Below, in pieces: positions 41,947 to 50,369 of a DNA stretch of 52,217 nucleotides. Source of the DNA: a bacterium. Lineage in GTDB: Bacteria; Methylomirabilota; Methylomirabilia; Methylomirabilales; 2-02-FULL-66-22. Location: the NCBI GenBank assembly GCA_029580855.1, contig JAKPQH010000156.1:1-52217 (forward strand), given 5' to 3'. The first letter of the stretch is position 1, and each line of letters opens with the position of its first letter. The position numbers and the translations under genes were made by a program. A model generated the notes under the pieces. It saw only the letters and a list, made by a program, of their open reading frames with translations. It ran no database searches and was not told the origin of the DNA.

Positions 41947-43026
41947 ATGCGGCGACAACGCTGGATGACGGTACTGGCCACCGGTGCGGCGCTCCTGCTC
42001 GGGATGGGTGCGGCGCAGGCGGGCGAGGCGCTCAAGATCGGCTTCGTGTACGTGAGCCCCATCGGGGACGCCGGCTGGACGTACCAGCACGACCTGGGGC
42101 GCAAGGCCCTGGAGCAGGCGCTGGGCGACAAGGTCGTCACCAAGTACGTGGAGAACGTACCGGAAGGCGCAGACGCCGAGCGCGTCATCCGCGAGCTGGC
42201 CGCCTCCGGCCACGGGCTCGTTCTCACGACCTCGTTCGGCTTCATGAACCCCACGATCAAGGTGGCGTCCCAGTTTCCCAACGTCGCTTTTATGCACGCC
42301 ACCGGCTACAAGTCGGCCAAGAACGTCGGGATCTACAATGCCCGGTTCTACGAGGCACGGTATCTGACCGGCATCGTCGCGGGCAAGATGACCACGAAGA
42401 ACGTGGCGGGGTACGTGGCGGCCTTCCCGATTCCCGAGGTCCTCCAGGGGATCAATGCGTTTGTGCGCGGCATGCGCAGCGTGAACCCCAAGGCGGAGCT
42501 GAAGGTCATCTGGGTGAACTCCTGGTTCGATCCGGGCAAGGAGCGCGAGGCGGTCCTGACGCTGATCTCGCAGGGGGCCGACGTGGTGACGCACCACACC
42601 GACTCCACCGCCGCCGTCCAGGCGGCCGAGGAGAAGGGGGTCTGGGCGGTCGGGTACCATTCCGACATGTCCAAGTATGCGCCGAAGATGCACCTGACCG
42701 CAGCCACGCACATCTGGGGGGACATCTACATCAAGGCCGCGCAGGACGTCCTGGCCGGGAAGTGGAAGCCCGAGAACGTCTGGGGCGGGATCAAGGACAG
42801 GATGGTCAAGCTGGCCCCCATCAACGCCGCGGTTCCCGCGGAGGTGAAAGATCGGGTCGGCAAGATCGAGAAGGACATCGTGTCGGGCAAGTTTCACCCG
42901 TTCGCGGGGCCGCTGAAGGATAACGAGGGCAAGGAGCGCGTGGCGGCGGGGAAGACGATGACCGACGACGCCATGCAGAAGATGGATTTCTACGTGGAAG
43001 GCGTGCAGGGGAAGCTGCCGAAGTAA
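41947..43026 (+). CDS. BMP-family periplasmic binding protein
   Basis: 359 aa. Signal peptide residues 1-25 (MRRQRW, hydrophobic LATGAALLLGMGA, cleavage AQAG); there is no lipobox Cys, so it is periplasmic rather than a lipoprotein. BMP domain features are KIGFVYVSPIGDAGWTYQHDLGRKAL, VLTTSFGFMNP, FMHATGYK, YNARFYEARYLTGIVAGKM and QGADVVTHHTDS. GAGGAGG at 41935-41941 supports ATG 41947. It follows its ATPase and permeases, an unusual last position. Ligand probably a nucleoside-like or other small compound; the following genes suggest an acid-type catabolite. Confidence 0.94.
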   Translation: MRRQRWMTVLATGAALLLGMGAAQAGEALKIGFVYVSPIGDAGWTYQHDLGRKALEQALGDKVVTKYVENVPEGADAERVIRELAASGHGLVLTTSFGFMNPTIKVASQFPNVAFMHATGYKSAKNVGIYNARFYEARYLTGIVAGKMTTKNVAGYVAAFPIPEVLQGINAFVRGMRSVNPKAELKVIWVNSWFDPGKEREAVLTLISQGADVVTHHTDSTAAVQAAEEKGVWAVGYHSDMSKYAPKMHLTAATHIWGDIYIKAAQDVLAGKWKPENVWGGIKDRMVKLAPINAAVPAEVKDRVGKIEKDIVSGKFHPFAGPLKDNEGKERVAAGKTMTDDAMQKMDFYVEGVQGKLPK

Positions 43027-43146
43027 TGCGCCGCAGCGGGGGCCGGTCTGCCGGCCGGCTCGTGCGGTTTCCCCGCGGCCCGTCGGCGGGTCGTCCCGTC
43101 ATCCGCCATGGGGCGCAGCGTGGCTTCCGGTTGCGAGGAGGGCTGG

Positions 43147-44118
43147 ATGGGATTCATCGCAGTAGTCACGGACTCCGTGTTCCCATCGCTGGAGCCGGAG
43201 CACCGCGTCCTGGATCCTTTGGGGATCGAGCTGCGTGCAGGACAGTGCCGCTCGGAGGAGGAGGTCATCGCGCTGGCCGGGGACGCGAATGCGATCTTGA
43301 ACTGCTACGCGAGGATGACCACCCGGGTCATCGGCGAGCTGAAGCACTGCAAGGTCATCGCCCGGTACGGCATCGGCGTGGACAACGTTGACCTCGCGGC
43401 GGCCACCCGGGCCGGGATTGTGGTGACGAATGTCCCGGACTACTGCGTGGACGAGGTCTCGGATCATGCGCTCGCGCTTTTTCTGGCGCTGGCCCGGCGG
43501 GTGGTGGCGGCCGACCGGGCGGTGAAGGGCGGCGCCTGGGACGTGGTGGCTCACAAGGGAATCCAGCGGCTGCGCGGTCGGACGCTCGGGCTCCTGGGGT
43601 TCGGCAAGATCGCCCGCGCGCTGGCGGCGAAAGCCCAGGCCCTCGGCATGAACGTGCTGGCGACGGACCCGTTTGTGGACGTGGAAACCATGGCGCGGCT
43701 GCGGGTGCGGGCCGCGGACCTGGACACCCTGCTGGCGGAGTCGGACGCGGTGTCGGTGCACGTTCCCCTCTCCCCCGAGACCCGCGGCATCGTCGGGGCG
43801 CGGGCGCTGGCGCGCATGAAGCCGACCGCCTTCCTGATCAACACCTCGCGTGGCGGACTGGTGGACGAGCAGGCGCTGGCCGCGGCCCTGACGGCCGGCC
43901 GGCTGGCCGGGGCGGCGCTGGACGTCGCCGAGGAGGAACCGCCCCCGGCCGACCATCCGCTGCGGACGGCGCCCAACCTCATCTTGACGCCGCACCTGGC
44001 CTTCTATTCCCGCGAGGCGGTGGTGGAGCTCCAGACGAAGGTGGCGGAAGAGGCGGCGCGGGCGTTCCGGGGCGAACCGCCCCGGTCGCCCGTGAATCGA
44101 GAGGTCCTCGCCCGCTAA
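43147..44118 (+). CDS. C-terminal-binding-protein-type 2-hydroxyacid dehydrogenase
   Basis: 323 aa D-isomer-specific 2-hydroxyacid dehydrogenase of the CtBP/SerA-like group. NAD motif GFGKIARALAAKAQALGMNV (third Gly is Ala, as in CtBP). The catalytic Arg (NTSRGGLVDEQAL), Glu (AEEEPP) and His (TPHLAFYS) are all present. ATG 43147 follows GAGGAGGG (about 43136). It lies 120 bases after the BMP binding protein and before the DRE-TIM enzyme, so it probably oxidises or reduces a hydroxyacid derived from the imported compound. Substrate unknown. Confidence 0.93.
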   Translation: MGFIAVVTDSVFPSLEPEHRVLDPLGIELRAGQCRSEEEVIALAGDANAILNCYARMTTRVIGELKHCKVIARYGIGVDNVDLAAATRAGIVVTNVPDYCVDEVSDHALALFLALARRVVAADRAVKGGAWDVVAHKGIQRLRGRTLGLLGFGKIARALAAKAQALGMNVLATDPFVDVETMARLRVRAADLDTLLAESDAVSVHVPLSPETRGIVGARALARMKPTAFLINTSRGGLVDEQALAAALTAGRLAGAALDVAEEEPPPADHPLRTAPNLILTPHLAFYSREAVVELQTKVAEEAARAFRGEPPRSPVNREVLAR

Positions 44119-44247
44119 GGCAGGGGCGCCTTCGCCTGTGTGCGAGAGGGGCGGCGCGGAAGACTCGCCAATGAGGGTGGCGCCGCGTCGGCGTCCCCGA
44201 TGCGATGATTCCGAGGGGCCGAGACGATCACCCACAGGAGGCACACC

Positions 44248-45492
44248 ATGACCACACAGAAGGGCACCGGAAGCCGAACCCCCTGGCAGACGGACAAATG
44301 GTTCGTGAGTCCGTGGAACTATCTGCCCGAGGTGACGCAGGGCTTCGCCTTCCCCACGCGCATCCAGTTCCACGACGTCTGCCTCCGGGACGGCGAGCAG
44401 CAGGCCGGGGTGGAGTTCACCCCCAAGGAGAAGATCAAGCTGGCGACGATGCTGGCCGAGGCCGGCGTGCACCGCATCGAGGCGGGCATGCCCGCCGTCT
44501 CGAAGTACGATGCCCAGGCCATCACGGAGATCGTAAAGCTGAAGCTCCCGGCGGAGATCTTCGCCTTCTCGCGGTGCATGGTGGAGGATGTGAAGCGGGC
44601 GGTGGACACCGGGGTCAAAGGGATCGTGATGGAGGTCCCCGCCAGCGAGCACATCATCCAGTACGCCTACCGGTGGTCGCCCGAGAAGGCCATCGACCTG
44701 TCCGTGGAGGCCACCCGCTACGCCAAGTCCCAGGGGCTCTACGTGGTCTTCTTCCCCATCGACGCCTCGCGCGCCGAGATGGGGTGGTACCTCAACACCA
44801 TGGAGCGGGTCGCCACCGAGGGGCACATGGACGCCCTGGCCTTGGTGGACACCTTCGGCGTCCTCTCGCCCCACGCCGTGCGCTACTTCGTGCGCGAGAC
44901 GCGGAAACGGATCCAGAAGCCGCTGGAGACCCACTTCCACATGGATTTCGGGATGGGGGTGGCCAACACCATCATCGCGCTGGCCGCCGGGGCCGAGGTG
45001 GTCCACGCGACGATCAGCGGGATCGGCGAGCGCGCCGGCAACGTCCCGACGGAAGACACCCTCATCGCGCTCCTCACCATGTACGGGGTGGACACGGGGG
45101 TGAAGACGGCGCACCTGACCAAGCTCTCCCGCTACGTCCGGAAGATCGCCAAGCTGGCCATGGCCTCCAACCGGCAGATCGTGGGTGACGCGGTCTACGA
45201 CATCGAGTCGGGGATCATCGCCTCCTGGTTCAAGAACGTGGGGGCGGAGCACATCCTGGAGGTCTTCCCGGTGCACTGGGACCTGGTCGGGCAGCGGCCG
45301 GCCAGGGTGGTCCTGGGGAAGAACAGCGGCCTCGATTCCGTCAAGCTGCACCTGGAGCGCCTGCGGGTGCAGGCCACCGACGACCAGGTCAACGAGCTGG
45401 TCTTGCGGGTGAAGACCGCCTCGCTGAAGAAGAAGGGGCTGGTCGACGACCAGGAGTTCCGCCGGATGGTCAAGGCGGTGGTGAAACGGTAG
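44248..45492 (+). CDS. DRE-TIM acyltransferase/lyase (homocitrate/isopropylmalate synthase-like)
   Basis: 414 aa. N-terminal HMGL-like TIM barrel with VCLRDGEQQAGVEF (the RDGEQ metal/catalytic motif, near residues 46-52), HFHMDFGMGVANT (metal-binding HxH-like strand) and ISGIGERAGNVPTEDTL. Residues about 300-414 form a helical linker resembling the start of the C-terminal region of homocitrate synthases. There is no full LeuA regulatory domain, so it is not 2-isopropylmalate synthase with leucine control. It could condense an acyl-CoA with a keto acid or be an HMG-CoA-lyase-like enzyme. It follows the hydroxyacid dehydrogenase by 129 bases with AGGAGG upstream of ATG 44248. Confidence 0.88.
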   Translation: MTTQKGTGSRTPWQTDKWFVSPWNYLPEVTQGFAFPTRIQFHDVCLRDGEQQAGVEFTPKEKIKLATMLAEAGVHRIEAGMPAVSKYDAQAITEIVKLKLPAEIFAFSRCMVEDVKRAVDTGVKGIVMEVPASEHIIQYAYRWSPEKAIDLSVEATRYAKSQGLYVVFFPIDASRAEMGWYLNTMERVATEGHMDALALVDTFGVLSPHAVRYFVRETRKRIQKPLETHFHMDFGMGVANTIIALAAGAEVVHATISGIGERAGNVPTEDTLIALLTMYGVDTGVKTAHLTKLSRYVRKIAKLAMASNRQIVGDAVYDIESGIIASWFKNVGAEHILEVFPVHWDLVGQRPARVVLGKNSGLDSVKLHLERLRVQATDDQVNELVLRVKTASLKKKGLVDDQEFRRMVKAVVKR

Positions 45493-45540
45493 CGGCACTC
45501 TGTCAACGAACGTTCGGGGCAGGGCGCGCGGGCGATCTGC

Positions 45541-46446
45541 ATGCGTGACTCGCAGGCGGCACACACATTTCCCCCGCAGCTGGTGGGGCTCTTGATCGGT
45601 CTGACGCTGGGCTGGGGCTTCAACTGGCCCATGATGAAGCTGGCGGTGAGCGGGATGGCGCCCATGCGCTTCCGCACCCTGTGCCTCTTGGCCGGTGCGG
45701 TGGGACTCTTCGCCACGGCGTGGACCGGGGGGCTTCGCCTGCGTGTGCCCGCTGGGCAGTGGCCGCGTCTGATTGCCATGGCGGTCTTCAACATCTGCGG
45801 CTGGAACATCTTCGCGATCTACGGCGTGTCCCTCATGGCTTCCGGGCGGGCGGCGATTCTCGGCTACACGATGCCGATCTGGAGCGTCGCGCTGTCGATA
45901 TGGCTGCTGGAAGAACCGTTCACGCGGCGCCGCGCGCTGGGTGTGGCGCTGGGGCTGAGCGGGATGCTGTTTCTTTTGGGGGGAGAGATCCAGGCGGTCG
46001 GCCGATCGCCGCTGGGTGCGCTGTGCATGCTGGGTGCCGCCGTGACCTGGGCCATGGGGACCATCATCATGAAACGCTGGCCGGTGGATCTGCCGGTGAG
46101 CAGCCTCACCGCATGGCAGATGGTGGTCGGTTTGGGCCCCATCGTCGCCATCGCGCTCTTTGTCGAGCGGGGTCCCTTCAACCCCTTCACGCTGTCCGCC
46201 GGTCCCTTGCTCGGCGTCTTGTTCAACCTGGTCGTGGCCTTCAACTTCTGTTACTGGGCGTGGTACAGAATCGTCCTCGTTGCCCCGGTGGGTGTCTCCA
46301 GCCTCTCCGTGATGATGATCCCGGTGGTCGGCGTGTTCAGCGGTTTCCTGGTGCTGGGCGAGGTGCCGCGCTGGTCAGACTATATCGCGCTGATCCTTGT
46401 GGTGGGATCGCTGGCGACGGTCATGCTTCCGTCGTGCCATCGCTGA
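45541..46446 (+). CDS. EamA/DMT-family membrane transporter
   Basis: 301 aa, about ten hydrophobic segments in two EamA repeats: GLTLGWGFNWPMMKLAVSGM at the start, and AVTWAMGTIIMKRWPVDLPVSSLTAWQM opening the second repeat. This drug/metabolite transporter class usually exports amino acids or other metabolites. ATG 45541 is 48 bases after the DRE-TIM gene, so it is likely the last gene of the BMP-linked operon. An exporter at the end of an import/catabolism cluster may remove an end product; that is inference. Confidence 0.92.
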   Translation: MRDSQAAHTFPPQLVGLLIGLTLGWGFNWPMMKLAVSGMAPMRFRTLCLLAGAVGLFATAWTGGLRLRVPAGQWPRLIAMAVFNICGWNIFAIYGVSLMASGRAAILGYTMPIWSVALSIWLLEEPFTRRRALGVALGLSGMLFLLGGEIQAVGRSPLGALCMLGAAVTWAMGTIIMKRWPVDLPVSSLTAWQMVVGLGPIVAIALFVERGPFNPFTLSAGPLLGVLFNLVVAFNFCYWAWYRIVLVAPVGVSSLSVMMIPVVGVFSGFLVLGEVPRWSDYIALILVVGSLATVMLPSCHR

Positions 46447-46589
46447 GGCGGAACGGTTCACCGCAAGAGGCGCAAGACGCATACGGATGCGTGCTCCGGA
46501 CCTGGCGAGACTCCTGCCGGGAGGGCCCATCCCGGGCTCGTTTTCCCGACCTTCTTGACAACTGCAGGTTGGAACCCGATCCTCGCGTC

Positions 46590-47849
46590 ATGGATCGGAG
46601 CCATTCACCGCATCCGCCGACGGGTCTGGGACCGCTCGGCGCGGCTGTCCTTCTTGCGGCGGTCTGCGTGTCCCTCGGCGCCTGCGGCTTGAGGGTGGGC
46701 GCAGTCCCGATCCGGCGCGACGGCGGTTGCCCGGTGCCGGGGCGCTGGACGGTCCTGAGCACCGGCGGCGTGGTGGAAGAACCCACGGACAAGCTCTTGG
46801 CGCGCTTGGCCCGCCAGCGGGTCGTGCTTCTCGGCGAGGCGCATGACAATCCCGAACATCACCGCTGGCAGCTCTCCACCATCAGTGGGCTCCATGCCCT
46901 TCGGCCGGACCTGGCGTTGGGGTTCGAGATGTTTCCCCGCCGCGCCCAGCCCGTGCTGGACGAATGGGTGGCGGGGCGGCTTGGCGAGGCCGAGTTCCTG
47001 ACACGCACCGAATGGCGCCAGTTCTGGGGATACGACGCGGCGCTGTATCTCCCCATCTTTCACTTCGCGCGCATGTATCGGATTCCGATGCTGGCCCTGA
47101 ACGTCGAGCGAGGGCTGGTCGGCCGAGTCAGGGACAAGGGCTGGGCCGCCATTCCCGTGGCGGATCGTGAAGGCGTCACCGACCCCGCCGCGGCCAGCCG
47201 GGAGTATGCAACACGGCTCTACCGATCTTATCTCGACCACCAGGCGTCGGAGGGACACGGTCACCCCCACGAAAAAGAGCCCGACGACAGCGACCTCGCG
47301 GACCCGGCGTTCCAGCGTTTCGTCGAGGCCATGCAGGTCTGGGATCGGGCGATGGCACAGGGCATCGCCGATCACCTGCGGGACGGCAACGCGCCCCTCG
47401 TCGTGGCCATCATGGGCAGCGGGCACCTGGAGGGGGGCTATGGGGTCCCGCAACAGCTCCGGGACCTGGGGGTGACCCGGCTGGCCGTGGCGTTGCCGTG
47501 GGCGCCGTCGGAAGGCTGCGCAGGGCTCCGACCCGCGGTGGCGGACGCGGTATTCGGCATCGCGGATCGACCGCAGCCTTCCCGGCCCGATCGTCCACGC
47601 CTGGGCATCTCCATCGATTCGGCGGCGACGGGCGTGCGGGTGCGCCACGTGGTCCCCGGGAGCATCGCCGAGCAGGCCGGCATTCGGGCGGACGACGTGA
47701 TCGTGCGAATCGCCGGTGAGACGGTCTCGGAACCCAGCGACGTCATCGACGCCGTCCAGCGGCAAGCGCCCGGGGCGTTGCTTCCCATCACGGTCCAACG
47801 GGGCGACGAGACGCTCGACCTCGTAGCCCGCTTCCCGCCGAGAAAATGA
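46590..47849 (+). CDS. ChaN-family lipoprotein with C-terminal PDZ domain
   Basis: 419 aa lipoprotein. The signal ends in lipobox LGAC with the modified Cys at residue 32. Residues about 55-300 are a ChaN (DUF399) domain with VVLLGEAHDNPEHHRWQL, FEMFPRRAQP and GSGHLEGGYGVPQQL; ChaN of Campylobacter binds haem. His-rich GHGHPHEKEP lies in the middle. Residues about 335-415 form a PDZ domain (LGISIDS, HVVPGSIAEQAGIRADDVIVRIAGETV). ATG 46590 is 143 bases after the EamA gene; a TTGACA (46555-46560) has a weak -10. The stop overlaps the next gene by ATGA, coupling them. Confidence 0.9.
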   Translation: MDRSHSPHPPTGLGPLGAAVLLAAVCVSLGACGLRVGAVPIRRDGGCPVPGRWTVLSTGGVVEEPTDKLLARLARQRVVLLGEAHDNPEHHRWQLSTISGLHALRPDLALGFEMFPRRAQPVLDEWVAGRLGEAEFLTRTEWRQFWGYDAALYLPIFHFARMYRIPMLALNVERGLVGRVRDKGWAAIPVADREGVTDPAAASREYATRLYRSYLDHQASEGHGHPHEKEPDDSDLADPAFQRFVEAMQVWDRAMAQGIADHLRDGNAPLVVAIMGSGHLEGGYGVPQQLRDLGVTRLAVALPWAPSEGCAGLRPAVADAVFGIADRPQPSRPDRPRLGISIDSAATGVRVRHVVPGSIAEQAGIRADDVIVRIAGETVSEPSDVIDAVQRQAPGALLPITVQRGDETLDLVARFPPRK

Positions 47850-49909
47850 CGCGGCCGACGGCCTTGTACCGCGCGATCCGCTGGCTTTGCCTGGGCGCGA
47901 CGCTTGTCGGCGCCGGGATGGCGGGCGCGGCCCGCGACGCCGGGGCCGTGCAGGGTCTCCATCACGACCTCGCGGTTCGCCTGGACCCCGGTTCCGGGGA
48001 GCTTTTCGTCGAAGACACCGTCGCCGTCGAAGGAGGCGGCGACCTCGCGTTCGCGCTTGCCCGTCGGTTGGCGGTGGAGCGGGTGCTGGTGGACGGGGTG
48101 TCGGTGACGGCGGTGATGCAGCCTGTGCACGCCCAACGCAACCAGTGGCGGATCCCCCTGGGTCAGGCGCGGAAGGTGCGCACGGTCGTGGTGCGGTATC
48201 GCGGACGCCTGGACGCGCTGCCGGCCGCGGACCACCGAGAGGTACTCCACGGTCTGCGGCCGTCGGCGGATCCGCGGGGGAGTTTTCTGCCGGGCGGAAC
48301 AGGCTGGTATCCGGAGATCGGGGCGGCCCACTTCACCTACCGGTTGTCGCTCGACCTGCCCGCCGGGCAGCGCGGCCTCGTGCCGGGGCGCCTGATCGCC
48401 GAACGAAACGAGGGCGGCCGATACCGGGCGACGTTTGCGTTCGTCCGCCCCGCCGAAGCCATCGGACTGATGGCGGGCCCCTACCAGGTGCGGGAGCAAA
48501 TTGTAGAGCGGGAGAGTGCCGAGCCGCTCCGTCTTCGCACGTACTTCTACGCGGAACTGGCCGACCTGGCGGAAGATTACCTGGCGGCCGTCGGACGGTA
48601 TGTGGAGCTTTACAGCCGCTGGATCGGGCCGTACCCGTTCACCGAGTTCAGCGTGGTGTCCGGGCCGCTCCCCACCGGGTTCGGCATGCCGACGCTGGCC
48701 TACTTGGGGGCGGATGTGCTGCGGCTTCCTTTTATTCGCGGAAGTTCGCTCGGCCACGAGGTCCTGCACAGCTGGTGGGGGAACGGCGTCTACGCGGACT
48801 TCGAGCGCGGCAACTGGTCCGAGGGTCTCACCGCGTTCATGGCCGATTACACGTACAGGGAACAGGAGGGGCCGGAGGCGGCACGTCAGGCCCGGCTGGA
48901 GTTATTGCGCGACATCGCGGCGATTCCGCCGGGGCAGGACCCGCCGCTCCGCCAGTTCACGAGCCGGAGCCACGGGACTTCGCAGATCGTCGGCTACCAC
49001 AAGGGCACGTTCCTGTTCCTCATGCTCCGGGATCTGCTCGGGGCGCCGGTCTTCGATGCCGGCCTGCAGCGCTTCTGGCACGACCGACAATTCACGGTTG
49101 CGAGCTGGGCGGACCTCGAGCGTGCCTTCGAGGCCGCCTCGGGTCGGACGCTGGACCGGTTTTTCGACCAGTGGCTCGCGCGGCCCGGTGTGCCGCGCCT
49201 CCGCATCGAAACGGCGCGCTCCGCGCGGAACGGACCGGGGCACCGGATCTGGGTGACGCTGGCTCAGGACCAGCCGGCGTTCACAATGACCGTACCCGTG
49301 GTGGTGACCACGCCGGCGGGACGCACCGAGTACCCACTGAACGTCGACGGCGTGCGCCAGGAGTTCGTGCTCGACGTGCCTGCGCGACCGGAGTCCGTGT
49401 CCCTGGATCCGGATTTCCGCGTTCTCCGCCGGCTGGATTCCGCCGAGATGCCGCCGACGCTCCGCCAGCTCATGGTGGACCCTCGGACCGCGACGATCGC
49501 CGCATCCGCAGCGGAGGAGATGCGGGCGCTGGCCGCGGAACTCGCGCGGGCACTGCTGGATCATCCACATGCGATCGCCGACGGAGGGAGCTGGCGGGGC
49601 GACAGCCCGCTGCTCGTGATCGGGCTGTCCGCGGACGTGGATCGGTTTCTCGCCCGCGTCAACTTGCCGGGGCGGCCCCGGCAGGTCGGCATCCGAGGCA
49701 CCGCGCAGGTCTGGACCTCGTACCAGACGAACGGGAAGGCGTTGGCGGTCGTCTCGGCCGCGAGCGTCGACGCACTCCGGGCGCTCCGCAGGCCGCTGCC
49801 GCATTACGGTCGTCAGAGCTACCTCGTCTTCGACGGCCCGCGGGTCGTGGAGCGAGGAGTCTGGCCGGCTCATTCACCAACATGGCACTTTGCGGAGAAG
49901 GAGCAGTGA
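47846..49909 (+). CDS. exported M1-like zinc peptidase
   Basis: 687 aa from ATG 47846 (overlaps the ChaN stop). A signal-like segment covers residues 1-34. Beta-rich N-terminal domain, then HEXXH at His304-Glu305-x-x-His308 within GHEVLHSWWGN, and the third ligand Glu326 in NWSEGLTAF. The His308 to Glu326 spacing is one residue shorter than the classical aminopeptidase N spacing. A helical domain and a C-terminal Ig-like region follow. The pairing with a ChaN lipoprotein recurs in proteobacteria as far as I recall. A periplasmic, membrane-associated peptide-degrading or haem-protein-processing role is inference. Confidence 0.92.
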   Translation: MTRPTALYRAIRWLCLGATLVGAGMAGAARDAGAVQGLHHDLAVRLDPGSGELFVEDTVAVEGGGDLAFALARRLAVERVLVDGVSVTAVMQPVHAQRNQWRIPLGQARKVRTVVVRYRGRLDALPAADHREVLHGLRPSADPRGSFLPGGTGWYPEIGAAHFTYRLSLDLPAGQRGLVPGRLIAERNEGGRYRATFAFVRPAEAIGLMAGPYQVREQIVERESAEPLRLRTYFYAELADLAEDYLAAVGRYVELYSRWIGPYPFTEFSVVSGPLPTGFGMPTLAYLGADVLRLPFIRGSSLGHEVLHSWWGNGVYADFERGNWSEGLTAFMADYTYREQEGPEAARQARLELLRDIAAIPPGQDPPLRQFTSRSHGTSQIVGYHKGTFLFLMLRDLLGAPVFDAGLQRFWHDRQFTVASWADLERAFEAASGRTLDRFFDQWLARPGVPRLRIETARSARNGPGHRIWVTLAQDQPAFTMTVPVVVTTPAGRTEYPLNVDGVRQEFVLDVPARPESVSLDPDFRVLRRLDSAEMPPTLRQLMVDPRTATIAASAAEEMRALAAELARALLDHPHAIADGGSWRGDSPLLVIGLSADVDRFLARVNLPGRPRQVGIRGTAQVWTSYQTNGKALAVVSAASVDALRALRRPLPHYGRQSYLVFDGPRVVERGVWPAHSPTWHFAEKEQ

Positions 49910-50369
49910 AATCTCAGGAGCACAGTCGGTCTTTGAGGGCGGTCCACCGCGTGCCCTTGCGGAACCAACGTGATCTCGCAAGCGTCAGATAACAAACGTC
50001 TGACCGAACTCGCTAATCCGGACAAACCGTAACAACGGCGACCGCAACGTTTCCTGCAAGAACCCCACGCTCCAAGTCTTCGCGGTCACGTCAACTCAAG
50101 TCTCTGCCGGGGAAGCACTTGGAGCTAGAACCGGCGCCTAGGCTAGGCATCGCAAGGGCCTCCACATTGCTCGCCGGATCGCAGAGAACTGCCGGAAATT
50201 GACACGTGTCAATCCGTTCGCTAGCCTCCGTTCCTGAGCATCTGCGCAACGCATGCGTGCGGCGCGGAGGGTCCCTGCGCTCGCCGCCGCCGTGATTGCG
50301 CCGGCACTGCCCGTCGCTCGTCGCCTGGGCGGTCATCGTGGGATGGAGGGTCTTCCTGGACGGTGCCGA
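49910..50369. other. 460-base gap with lower GC and a perfect palindrome
   Basis: No supported gene. The base composition is less GC-rich than the genes to the left. It holds the operator-like palindrome and promoter at 50198-50227. An ATG at 50253 opens the same frame as the CPBP gene, but the residues encoded before 50370 are not convincing. Confidence 0.4.
50198..50227 (+). promoter_or_regulatory. palindromic operator overlapping a promoter
   Basis: ATTGACACGTGTCAAT (50198-50213) is a perfect 16-base palindrome. Its left half contains TTGACA (50199-50204), and TAGCCT (50222-50227) follows after 17 bases as a weak -10. A repressor bound there would block the promoter of the CPBP protease gene. 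Confidence 0.45.
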
